Assembly (NCBI RefSeq): GCF_000614145.1
Contig: NZ_BAKK01000011.1
Span: 1-64,000, forward strand
Origin: Bacteroides faecichinchillae JCM 17102
GTDB lineage: Bacteria; Bacteroidota; Bacteroidia; Bacteroidales; Bacteroidaceae
Reading direction: 5' to 3'
Length of the DNA stretch: 64,000 nt
A program made the translations under genes and the position numbers. The notes under the pieces are model-generated. The model saw only the letters and a program-made list of their open reading frames with translations. It ran no database searches and was not told the DNA's origin. Positions 9,338 through 18,586 of the stretch are shown here, piece after piece; position 1 is the stretch's first letter; the number at the start of each line of letters is the position of its first letter.

Positions 9338-10144
9338 TTATTGAATGAAGTGATCTATGGCTTCGGCTACTCCGTCTTCCTCATTAGTCAGGGTGATGTA
9401 ATTGGCTACTTTTTTCACCGGTTCTTGTGCATTACCCATTGCGATGCCTAGTCCTGCAAACTTTATCATGGAAAGATCATTATATCCATCGCCTATTGCT
9501 ATTACTTCCTCCTGCTTAAAACCTGCCTCCTTCAATAATACAGCAAGAGACAATGCTTTATCAATACCTTGTGGCACTAATTCGAGGAAATAGGGTTCTG
9601 AACGGAATACATTGATTTTACCTTGCAGCCGGATGCACAACTCCGATTCTAGAGGGATCAGCTTATTTGCATCTCCAACAATAAGGCATTTAGCTACGGG
9701 AAGGGTAATATCTGTAAGGAAATCATTTGTTTCTCGTATAGCCATTTTATTGAGGAAAGCTTCTTTTTGAACATACGTATCTTGAGAGTTCTCGGTTACG
9801 ATTTCTGCACCGTCATACGTCAATATACTGAGATGATGAGTACGGGCACATTCATAAAGCACTGGAACGACCTCGTTTGGCAACACATTTTCGTATATCA
9901 TTTCTTTGGTTTCCCAGTTAATAATTTCTCCGCCGTTGTAGGATAAGATAAATCCTCCGTATTCATCCATACGCAGTTCATTCGCCAATGGCACAATGCC
10001 ATAGGTCGGTCGTCCCGAAGCCAAGACTAGCCGGATACCTTGTTGTTGGATGCGTATCAATGTTTCCCGGTTACGGGGAGTAATTTCTTTTTTGGAATTG
10101 GTGAGCGTTCCGTCAAGGTCAAGTACGATAAGTTTGTATTTCAT
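9338..10144 (-). CDS. Cof-type HAD-IIB phosphatase
   Basis: The protein is 268 residues and belongs to the HAD hydrolase superfamily. Motif I is LDLDGTLTNS (nucleophile D9, acid D11), followed by a threonine/serine motif in LASGRPTYG, a lysine region near ITLPVAKCLIV and motif IV GDGYNDLSM. The type IIB (Cof) cap is inserted between motifs II and III. These are cytoplasmic phosphatases acting on sugar phosphates, FMN or similar small metabolites. Substrate cannot be predicted. It is a single gene with its own promoter box at 10163-10170. Confidence 0.9.
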   Translation of the reverse strand: MKYKLIVLDLDGTLTNSKKEITPRNRETLIRIQQQGIRLVLASGRPTYGIVPLANELRMDEYGGFILSYNGGEIINWETKEMIYENVLPNEVVPVLYECARTHHLSILTYDGAEIVTENSQDTYVQKEAFLNKMAIRETNDFLTDITLPVAKCLIVGDANKLIPLESELCIRLQGKINVFRSEPYFLELVPQGIDKALSLAVLLKEAGFKQEEVIAIGDGYNDLSMIKFAGLGIAMGNAQEPVKKVANYITLTNEEDGVAEAIDHFIQ

Positions 10145-10162
10145 GTAGTGTTATTTTGGGTG

Positions 10163-10170
10163 CAAAGATA
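10163..10170 (-). promoter_or_regulatory. -7 box of the HAD phosphatase gene
   Basis: CAAAGATA, i.e. TATCTTTG on the coding strand, lies 19 bp upstream of ATG 10144. Confidence 0.5.
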
Positions 10171-10333
10171 AAGTAAAAAAGCATTGTTGCAAGGCTGTAT
10201 ATAGAAAGTTACCTGTTTTTCCTGAATCGATTGATTGTGGCTTCCATGGTTGAGGTCCTACTTTTTATACACAGAAAGAGATAAGTTGAGATGTCAGGCG
10301 TGATTGATATAAGTTGATTCCAACTCAAAATAA

Positions 10334-13300
10334 TTAATCCAGTAAATCTGCCCATTGTTCATTAGTAAATGTGGGTAAAGTATCACTATCTGCAATAAAT
10401 GTTTCTGCTAGTTTTCGTTTCTTATCTTGCAGGTGGAGAATCTTTTCTTCGATACTGTTTTGAGTGATGAAACGGTATGCGATTACTTGTTTGTCTTGAC
10501 CAATGCGATGAGCGCGGGCAATGGCTTGTGCTTCGGCAGCCGGGTTCCACCAAGGGTCAATGATAAATACATAGTCTGCTTGGGTAAGGTTAAGTCCAAC
10601 CCCACCAGCTTTCAAGGAAATGAGAAACGCTTGTACATCCTTTTGATCGGTGAAATGGGCAATTTCAGAAGGACGGTTGTTGGTGGAACCTGTCAATAGG
10701 GCGTATTTCCAGTTCCGTTTTTTGAAAGCTTCAGCTATGATTTCCAGATGTCTGACAAAGGAAGAGAAAATCAGTACTTTATGTCCTTCACTTTGTAAGG
10801 TGTCGAAGGTTTCTATGATTTGTTCCACTTTTCCTGATATTCCGGTGAAATCGGGAAAAACGAGTTGAGGATGGCAAGATAACTGGCGGAGACGCAAGAT
10901 TCCGTTCAGTATACTAAAGGAGTGGAATCTGTCTATATGTTGAGGTTGTTGCAACAATATGTTACGCAAACTATTCTTTTCTTGCTCGTAATAATTATGT
11001 TGTTCTTCAGTCATATCACAGAAGATGGTTTCTTCTGTTAGAGGTGGAAGTTCGGGAGCCACCTCTTTTTTACTTCTTCTTAGGATAAAGGGTGAAGTCA
11101 ATTGTTGTAATCGCCCTTCTATTCGCGTGTTTCCTTGACGGATTGGAGTAATAAATTGTTTTTGGAAAACGTTCTCTTCTCCTAATAAATCCGGTTGGAG
11201 GAAACGGAATTGCGCCCATAAATCTTTGAGTGAGTTTTCGATAGGAGTACCGGTAAGGACTAGCCGATGTTTGCTTTGCAACTGTATGGTCGCCCGAAAA
11301 GTAAGCGAATCACTGTTTTTAATATTTTGGCTTTCATCTAGTACAATATATTCAAAACAGTAGGAACGGAGTGTTTCAATGTTGTTTCGCATCATTCCAT
11401 ACGTCGTAAATATCAGATGAAAACGACTGAAAAATCGTTCCGGATGTTCTTTAGGGATGACTGTTGTACTGTTGTATTCAGTCATTGAAAGCGTGGTGAA
11501 GCGTTTCGCTTCCCTGTGCCAGTTGTGAAGTAAAGAAGTCGGTACAACAATGAGAGTTGCCGGCTTTCGGGGCGCCTGTTTCTTTATCGGACGAGGGTCG
11601 GTTACGACTATATTCTTTTCTCTTATTTCGCGCACATCCGGTAACAATTCATCTTCGTTATCGAAGCCGAATAGAGAGAATTGTCCTGTCGGATCACTCG
11701 TTGGTTGCTGTTTCTCAATAGATGTGGATGAGATGGTGGCTATTTCCTGATGAGTTGTATCCGAAGTCAGTGGCTTATAAATATATTGTAATAAGGTTAG
11801 AGTCTGGAGTGTCTTACCGAGTCCCATGTCATCTGCAAGACATCCTCCGAATCCTTGTTCGTTGAGTTGTACCATCCATGAAAACCCTTTTTGCTGGTAA
11901 GGACGTAGCTGCGCTTTGAGCCTTCCGGCACCTGAATGCCTTTGATCTGAATTTTATTAGGAAACCTTTTTAATCCATTTTCGTCTAAGGCCGACTGTAC
12001 AGCACCGATGAATGCATGCTTTAATCGTATTCCTTTTTCTGTTTGATCCCCCATCTCCAACAGATTGCCATATTTGCTGAACCATTCGTCAGGCAAAAGA
12101 AACATCTGTCCGTTAGGCAGTAGAAATTCTTTTTTTTCTTCAAGAATGTGTTTGCGGAAACGTGAAAAAGGGATGCGCATTGTACCGATGACCACAGTGA
12201 TACGTAATTCGAACCAATCCGGGCCATCGTCGCAATTTTGCTCAATTTGGATTTCATCCAGACAATAATGAGTATTCTTTTTATTATTGGTTAATAAGAA
12301 AGAATGTTTCAACATCTCTCTGTTTTGATGAATCCATTCGGTGATTGTTTTTTCGGGACTATCGGGTGATAGCTTGAAATGGACATCACTGATTTGTTGC
12401 AAACCAGCTTGGGTTAGTAACCGTATTGCTCTCTTTTCAGAAGCACCATGCCGTTGAAAAAAGGCGATTTCACCGGATTCTTTACGGTAAACGATTTTCT
12501 TCATTTCATGGGCAAAATCAGGATTAAATGATTGATTGCCGTAAAGGAAACCGAGTTTTAGCAATTGTTCATCGTAAACTGTATCTTCCAAAGTAAGTAC
12601 TGCTTTACAGTTACGCTTCTCTTCAGTGATATCCAGACCATATGTGGCGATATCGTGATAACGTGCTATTGGTATTACAATATTATCAATATACTTTTCA
12701 ATCTGCGATATATCTGCACTAATTGTTCTCTTTTTTGTAAAAGGTAAAATCCGCGTACTTTCAATATGAGGGAAAAAGTATAGTTCCATACCTAATAGTA
12801 AAGCCGAAGGTGAGGAAGTCAGCACAATAACAGGTTTTTGCTCAGTTAAAGAGAAGGATTGTCCTTTGTAAAAGCATTGCAATTCATATCGGAAAGTTTT
12901 TTCGTCAATATGGAAAGTGAAACGACTTTCGACATCATGTGGGTGAACATGGTAAGCGTGGTGGGCATATAATATTTTACTTCCGGGCGGTTTTTGATAA
13001 AAAAGAAGATTGGCTTTTCTGATTAGTTCCAGCATTTCCTGGAGTTTCTTTTCGATGAATGGGCGGATATTGTTCTTGAATCGGTCCCTATCTTCGGACA
13101 ACTTATGAAGGAAACGTGATACTGTTTCTTCTCGCGAGTAAACACCCATTAGGTACTTTTCTGTATAATGTGAAGCGATGTCAATTGCCTCGCGTTCTGC
13201 GTCAGACATACGGGAAACTGCTTCAGGAGAAGCATGGAATGCTTGTTCTATCAGGCACACAGTTTCATTGTCCTGCCTTTCCGCGATGTACGGTATCAAT

Positions 13301-13368
13301 AACACACCGAGTACGGGATGTTCTGATAAAACGATAATAACTTGTCCGATAGTTGTTTTCTGTTTCAT
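10334..13368 (-). pseudogene. SNF2-family DEAD/DEAH helicase, one frameshift
   Basis: Two overlapping reading frames (13368-11797 and 11875-10334) form one gene. After PEGS the first frame drifts. Adding one base at about 11921-11924 (GGC to GGGC in the sense strand) gives EGLKAQLRPYQQKGFSWM and joins the frames into a protein of 1011 residues. The N-terminal half (about 480 residues) is a Bacteroides-type accessory region. The C-terminal half is the SNF2 motor: ADDMGLGKT (Walker A), LDESQNIKNSD (DExx box), LTGTPIENSL and helicase C motifs GGVGLNLTQAD and ARAHRIGQ. These are ATP-driven DNA translocases. A lone indel in an otherwise intact gene suggests sequence error or recent inactivation. 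Confidence 0.85.
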
Positions 13369-13388
13369 TCTCTTTAGGCTTGAATCAA

Positions 13389-13396
13389 CAAAGATA
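13389..13396 (-). promoter_or_regulatory. -7 box of the SNF2 helicase gene
   Basis: CAAAGATA (TATCTTTG on the coding strand) lies 20 bp before ATG 13368 and only 12 bp from the plus-strand box of the divergent mnmA-like gene. Confidence 0.5.
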
Positions 13397-13408
13397 CGGG
13401 AAAATACT

Positions 13409-13416
13409 TAATTTTG
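13409..13416 (+). promoter_or_regulatory. -7 box of the mnmA paralogue
   Basis: TAATTTTG matches TAnnTTTG and ends 4 bp before ATG 13421, implying a nearly leaderless transcript. Confidence 0.45.
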
Positions 13417-13420
13417 CAGC

Positions 13421-14521
13421 ATGATGGAAGAAAACAAACGTGTGCTGTTAGGTATGAGTGGCGGAACAGATAGTTCTGTCGCTGCAATGCGACTGCTGGA
13501 AGCCGGATATGAGGTGACTGGTGTGACCTTTCGTTTTTATGAACTCAATGATTCTACCGAATATTTGGAGGATGCTCGTAGGTTAGCGGAACGTTTGGGA
13601 ATACAGCATATCACTTATGATGTGCGGGAGATATTTCACCAGCAAATTATTGAATATTTTGTTCAGGAATACATGTTGGGGCATACACCTGTCCCCTGTA
13701 CGTTATGTAACAATCTGCTGAAATGGCCATTACTTGCTAAAATTGCCGATGAAATGGGAATTTTTCATATTGCTACCGGACATTATGTTCGTAAGGTTAA
13801 AAAGGAAAATACCTATTATTTAACTTATGCTGCCGACTCGGATAAGGATCAGACTTTCTTTTTATGGGGATTAAAACAAGATATCCTTCAAAGAATGTTG
13901 TTGCCTATGGGAGATATTACTAAAGTTGAGGCAAGGGCTTTTGCAGCTGAACATGGATTCCGAAAAGTAGCGATGAAAAGGGATAGTATAGGTGTTTGTT
14001 TTTGCCCGATGGATTATAGGAGTTTTTTAAAAGAATGGTTAAGAAGAAATGGTAGTCAATCGCAGGATAGAAATGATCATTTCCAGTTTCATAGTTTAAA
14101 ACGTGGAAAGTTTATCGATGAAAAGGGAAATTTTATTGCATGGCACGAGGGTTATCCTTTTTATACGATTGGGCAACGTAGGGGATTGGGAATTCATCTA
14201 AATCGTCCCGTCTTTGTGAAAGAGATTTTTCCGGAAACGAATGAAGTAGTTCTTTCATCTCTTCAGACTTTGGAAAAAACAGAAATGTTTTTAAAGGATT
14301 GGAATATCGTAAATGAGGAACGTTTGTTGAATAACCATGATGTTATTGTGAAAATACGATATCGTAAACAAGAAAACCATTGTACGGTAACCATTACTTC
14401 TGATAATTTATTGTATATTCATCTTCACGAACCACTAGCGGCTGTTGCACCCGGACAAGCTGCTGCATTCTATAAAGATGGATTGTTATTGGGAGGAGGA
14501 ATAATTGTATCTTCTCGCTGA
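13421..14521 (+). CDS. mnmA: tRNA 2-thiouridylase MnmA paralogue
   Basis: The 366-residue protein belongs to the MnmA family, which puts sulfur on U34 of Lys/Glu/Gln tRNAs using ATP and a persulfide relay. The PP-loop [10 protein letters not shown] sits at residues 13-22. Candidate catalytic cysteines lie in VPCTLCNN (C93/C96) and in [10 protein letters not shown] (C193/C195); the C-terminal beta-barrel includes [12 protein letters not shown]. Both cysteine motifs are doubled and depart from the usual DVLCN and GICFIG, so this looks like one of the divergent extra copies Bacteroides carry rather than the canonical enzyme. It is divergent from the SNF2 gene with a very short gap. Confidence 0.85.
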   Translation: MMEENKRVLLGMSGGTDSSVAAMRLLEAGYEVTGVTFRFYELNDSTEYLEDARRLAERLGIQHITYDVREIFHQQIIEYFVQEYMLGHTPVPCTLCNNLLKWPLLAKIADEMGIFHIATGHYVRKVKKENTYYLTYAADSDKDQTFFLWGLKQDILQRMLLPMGDITKVEARAFAAEHGFRKVAMKRDSIGVCFCPMDYRSFLKEWLRRNGSQSQDRNDHFQFHSLKRGKFIDEKGNFIAWHEGYPFYTIGQRRGLGIHLNRPVFVKEIFPETNEVVLSSLQTLEKTEMFLKDWNIVNEERLLNNHDVIVKIRYRKQENHCTVTITSDNLLYIHLHEPLAAVAPGQAAAFYKDGLLLGGGIIVSSR

Positions 14522-14689
14522 TACCATAAAGTTTGTTTTTATAAAATTTATCTGCAACCTACACAAGTTTGCTTATATATTGTTGATATACAATGTGCTA
14601 ATGGTGTGCAAGATGCTGTTGCAGATGTGTGCAGGATCTTTTATCTTGCACTATAATATATCGTTCAGATTCTGGTTATCCGGTTAAAC

Positions 14690-14822
14690 TAAATAATGCT
14701 AATATTCTGTACGTCAGCTATTAAACTTCTGAGTAATAGTCATTAATACTCTATATAATAACTATTGAGATTCTGCATGATAACTATTAATACTTTATAA
14801 TAATAACTATTAATACACGATA
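14690..14822. repeat. 22-bp periodic AT-rich repeat array
   Basis: About six degenerate units begin near 14690, 14712, 14734, 14756, 14778 and 14801, spaced 22 or 23 bp. The best-conserved core is AACTATTAATACT (units at 14778 and 14801). It runs directly into the dyad array at 14856 within the 551-bp gap between convergent mnmA and GH3 genes. Confidence 0.7.
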
Positions 14823-14855
14823 TCCGATCAATTATAATCACTTGTTTCAGCCTAT

Positions 14856-15003
14856 GAAACTAAAAGTTTCAAGTGCTTGAAACCATTGGTTTCCTTATAT
14901 GAAACATTTAGTTTCAAGCCATGAAACAAATAGTTCCAATAGTTGAAACATTTAGTTTCGAAGCTTGAAACTGAAAGTATCATCTATTGGAACTTACTAT
15001 AAC
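14856..15003. repeat. Array of GAAAC-N5-GTTTC dyads, 22-bp period
   Basis: Dyads lie at 14856-14870, 14879-14893, 14901-14915, 14923-14937, 14945-14959 and 14967-14981, with a decayed seventh at 14989-15003. Start-to-start spacing is 23, 22, 22, 22, 22 and 22 bp. The 5-base centres vary (taaaa, cattg, attta, aaata, attta, tgaaa) while the arms stay the same apart from single changes in units 4 and 6. The spacing keeps every dyad on nearly the same DNA face. Confidence 0.85.
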
Positions 15004-15072
15004 TGTGAATATTATTAGTGGTTTGTCTTAATAAGCACAATGGCTCTTTTCGATATATCTTGTTATTAGTTG

Positions 15073-16583
15073 CTATTCGTTATTGAGAGGTAACATTTGC
15101 TCGATATATTCTCGCGTATTACTTAATCGGGGCACTTTATGCTGTCCTCCCAATTTCCCTTTTTGTGCCAACCAATCATGAAACAGTCCCGGACGAGCCG
15201 TGATTACCTCTAAAGGTTGCAAAGCAATATCTTTCCAGCGTTTTGCCTCATAGTCAGAGTTTACTTCTTTCAATGTTGCATCCAAAACAGCAGCGAATTT
15301 TTCTACCGAATCCGGCATTTTAGCAAATTCAATCAACCATTGATGACGACATTTAGCATTCTCATCCATAAAAACCGGAGCTGCTGAATATTCGCTCACT
15401 TGGGCTCCTGTTGCAGCACAAGCCTTAGCTAACCCTTTTTCAGCATTATCAACGATCAATTCTTCTCCAAAAGCATTGATAAAATGTTTAGTCCGTCCTG
15501 TGATGACAAATTTATATGGATTCTTGTTGGTAAACTTCACTGTATCACCAATCATATATCGCCATAAACCGCAGGAAGTAGAAATAACCAATGCATAATT
15601 TTTGTTGAGTTCCACCTCTTCCAGACAATATACACGTGGGTTTTCCTTATCGACGTCTTCCAGTGGAATAAACTCATAGAAAATTCCGTAATCAATCATC
15701 AATAGCATAGCCGGGTCGGAAAGATCGTTTTGTGTACCGAAATATCCTTCAGAAGCATTATATGTTTCTACATAGTGCATTTTCGGTGAGTGAATGACTT
15801 GCTTATATTGTTCGCGATAAGGAGTAAAAGATACTCCGCCATGGAAGAATACCTCCAAGTTAGGCCATACCTCTTCTAATGTCTGTTTTCCTGTTTTCTC
15901 GAGAATACGTTTAATCAGTACTAGCATCCACGAGGGTACACCCGATAAACTGGTCACATTTGCCGGAATTGTACTATTAGCAATCGCTTCAATCTTAGTC
16001 TCCCATTCGCTCATCAATGCGATTTTCTTGCTGGGAACACGAATAAAATTAATCAGCGGATTAACATTTTGAATAAGAATAGCCGACAGATCTCCTACTA
16101 AACTATGATTGGAATTCAAATTTGGGCTGTGGCTACCACCCAAAATCAATCCTTTTCCGGAAAAGAAGTGACTATTCGGTTGATACGGAAATAAAGTGCA
16201 GCAGCATCTTTCCCTCCTCTGTAGTGAATATCCTCCAACGCCTCTTGACTGACAGGAAGAAATTTACTTTTATCATTTGTGGTACCGGATGATTTGGCAA
16301 ACCAACGGATTTCCGAAGGCCAAAGCAGGTTTTGCTCTCCTGCGCGTAAACGTTCTACATACGGTTTGATTTCTTCGTAAGTCTGTATTGGAATACGCTT
16401 TCTGAAATCTTCATAACTGCGGATAGAGGAATAATCATATTTCTTTCCCCATTCTGTTTGAGCAGCTTGGGTTATCAAACGGTTCAGCACCCGGTGCTGT
16501 ATATCGCTAGCTTGAGTAGCGTAAAGATCTATTTGTTTTAAACGGGAGTCGAAAGTTTTACTTATGATTTTTGTAATATTCAT
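15073..16583 (-). pseudogene. GH3-family acyl-adenylase/amido synthetase, one frameshift
   Basis: Two frames (16583-16146 and 16149-15073) belong to one gene. The first ends INRIVTSFPEKD. Adding one A at 16174-16176 gives INRNSHFFSGKGLILGGS and a protein of 503 residues, the usual length of the bacterial GH3 auxin-responsive-promoter family. Recognisable pieces are WFAKSSGTTNDKSKFLP (phosphate-binding loop), EGYFGTQ, YRYMIGDTVKFT-like LWRYMIGDTVKFTN and the C-terminal subdomain with ITGRTKHFINAFGEEL. Such enzymes adenylate carboxylic acids and form amides; substrates in Bacteroides are unknown. The rest of the frame is intact, so the indel may be a read error. Confidence 0.85.
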
Positions 16584-16613
16584 TTCTGCTTTAACATATA
16601 ATGTTTAGTCGTG

Positions 16614-16621
16614 CAAAAGTA
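16614..16621 (-). promoter_or_regulatory. -7 box of the GH3-family gene
   Basis: CAAAAGTA (TACTTTTG on the coding strand) lies about 30 bp before ATG 16583. Confidence 0.45.
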
Positions 16622-16719
16622 ACCTTATTTATCTTTTTTTTCTATCTTTACGACGGAAATAATCGTTAAAATTAACGTGTTTCATATAATTCCCGAATTA
16701 TTGACTAAAAAAAACGACA

Positions 16720-17730
16720 ATGAGAATTGGAATCCTGACTTCTGGAGGAGACTGTCCCGGTATAAATGCTACGATTCGTGGTGTTTGCAAAACAGCAATT
16801 AATTATTATGGAATGGAAGTAATAGGTATTCATAGTGGTTTTCAAGGGCTCCTAACAAAAGATGTAGAGTCTTTTAACGATAAGTCGTTGTCCGGACTGC
16901 TCAATCTCGGCGGAACTATGTTGGGTACTTCTCGTGAAAAACCTTTTAAGAAAGGAGGAGTCGTTTCGGATGTTGATAAACCCGGACTTATTTTACATAA
17001 TATTCAGGAAATGGGCTTGGATTGCGTGGTTTGTATCGGAGGAAATGGAACTCAGAAAACAGCAGCTAAATTTGCAGCTTTGGGCGTAAATATCGTATCT
17101 GTGCCCAAAACAATAGACAACGATATCTGGGGGACGGATATTTCTTTTGGATTCGACTCGGCAGTAAGCATTGCTACCGATGCAATCGACCGTCTGCATT
17201 CTACCGCAAGTTCGCATAAAAGAGTGATGGTAATTGAGGTGATGGGGCATAAAGCCGGATGGATTGCTTTATATTCGGGTATGGCAGGTGGTGGTGATGT
17301 GATTCTGGTGCCTGAAATTCCTTATAATATTAAAACCATTGGAAACACCATTCTGGAAAGATTGAAAAAAGGAAAGCCTTATTCTATTGTTGTGGTGGCG
17401 GAAGGTATTCGGACTGACGGACGTAAACGTGCTGCTGAGTTTATTGCTCAGGAAATAGAATATGAGACAGGCATCGAAACTCGTGAAACTGTACTTGGAT
17501 ATATCCAGCGGGGCGGTTCACCTACTCCTTTTGACCGTAATCTTTCTACCCGGATGGGAGGTCATGCTACGGAACTTATTGCTAATGGGCAATTTGGACG
17601 TATGGTGTCTTTACAGGGGAACGAGATTTCGTCCATTCCTCTTGAAGAAGTGGCAGGCAAACTGAAATTAGTTACTGAGGATCACGATCTGGTGATTCAG
17701 GGTCGTCGCATGGGGATTTGCTTTGGATAG
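16720..17730 (+). CDS. pfkA: 6-phosphofructokinase
   Basis: The 336-residue cytoplasmic enzyme phosphorylates fructose-6-phosphate in glycolysis. GGDCPGINA is at residues 9-17, PKTIDND at 129-135 with the catalytic Asp, and EVMGHKAGWIAL follows. The phosphoryl-donor signature is mixed: GGNG at 107-110 has the glycine typical of ATP enzymes but Asn where E. coli PfkA has Asp, while Lys130 (PKTIDND) is typical of pyrophosphate enzymes. Donor use (ATP or PPi) is therefore uncertain. The 3' end overlaps the convergent rnc gene by 59 bp. Confidence 0.92.
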   Translation: MRIGILTSGGDCPGINATIRGVCKTAINYYGMEVIGIHSGFQGLLTKDVESFNDKSLSGLLNLGGTMLGTSREKPFKKGGVVSDVDKPGLILHNIQEMGLDCVVCIGGNGTQKTAAKFAALGVNIVSVPKTIDNDIWGTDISFGFDSAVSIATDAIDRLHSTASSHKRVMVIEVMGHKAGWIALYSGMAGGGDVILVPEIPYNIKTIGNTILERLKKGKPYSIVVVAEGIRTDGRKRAAEFIAQEIEYETGIETRETVLGYIQRGGSPTPFDRNLSTRMGGHATELIANGQFGRMVSLQGNEISSIPLEEVAGKLKLVTEDHDLVIQGRRMGICFG

Positions 17731-18583
17731 GCTCTGTCAAAGCTTCTTCCGGTAACTTATCTTCTAATTCAGGCGTTTCTATTTCCAGTATTACTTCTGT
17801 TTGTGCTGGCGTAATCCGTAGCGTTTTAGCTTCATTGACGGACGTAATGAAGGCTGTATCTTTCACCTTTCTGATGGCCATATGTGCAGCATTCTGCTGA
17901 GATTCTTTTTTCGAATATCCTGTGCCTGTTCCTGCAGGAAGTCCTTCAATGCGTATCTCAGTTTGGAAAACAGGATTACAGTCGTGATCGAGGAACTGTT
18001 CTATCAACTCAAACGAAACCTCCATTTTATTTTTCTGGCTCCATTCGATGAGTTTCGATTTGAAATTTACTTCTTTGCGCGAGATAATATCCAGATCGAT
18101 ATATCGGTTGATAATTCGTTGCTCCATAAACTGTTTGCAACGTTCATATCCCTGATCCAAGTAAATGGCACCGATAAATGCTTCAAAAGCATTACCGTAC
18201 ATATAACTGTTGTGTGAAGAAGAACGGGTAGAATATTTGATAAGTTTGTCCAGGCCGATTTCTACGGCAAGTTTGTTCAAAGTCTCCCGCTGTACGATTT
18301 TAGAACGTGTATTTGTGAGAAAGCCTTCTCTTTTTCCTTCGAAACGTTTATAGACAATATCTCCTACGATGGCGTCGAGGATGGCGTCACCTAAAAACTC
18401 CAATCGTTCGTTATTCAAAGGTCGCCCTTTTTCCGAACGGAGAGAAGTTGACTTGTGCAAGAGTGCCTGTTCGTAGATATGGATATTATGTGGATAAAAT
18501 CCAAGTATCCGGTAAAAACAAAGATAAGACTCTCTATTCTTACGAAACAAGAGTCTTATCTTATCTATTTTGTTACGTAACAC
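17672..18583 (-). CDS. rnc: Ribonuclease III
   Basis: The 303-residue protein cleaves double-stranded RNA in rRNA and mRNA processing. The signature NERLEFLGDA (about residues 58-67) provides catalytic acidic residues, and GNAFEAFIGAIYLD the second acidic patch. A double-stranded-RNA-binding domain covers about 165-235, ending GYSKKESQQNAAHMAI. The start codon is GTG, 3 bp after the fabF stop, so the genes are probably co-transcribed. An acidic, proline-rich C-terminal tail of about 60 residues extends beyond the family core and overlaps the end of pfkA on the other strand. Confidence 0.95.
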   Translation of the reverse strand: MLRNKIDKIRLLFRKNRESYLCFYRILGFYPHNIHIYEQALLHKSTSLRSEKGRPLNNERLEFLGDAILDAIVGDIVYKRFEGKREGFLTNTRSKIVQRETLNKLAVEIGLDKLIKYSTRSSSHNSYMYGNAFEAFIGAIYLDQGYERCKQFMEQRIINRYIDLDIISRKEVNFKSKLIEWSQKNKMEVSFELIEQFLDHDCNPVFQTEIRIEGLPAGTGTGYSKKESQQNAAHMAIRKVKDTAFITSVNEAKTLRITPAQTEVILEIETPELEDKLPEEALTEPIQSKSPCDDPESPDRDPQ

Positions 18584-18586
18584 GAT

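Noticed and set aside
14856-15003. CRISPR array
   Set aside because: The repeated part is 15 bp at a 22-bp period, the spacer is 7 bp, and there are no cas genes. It is a dyad array.
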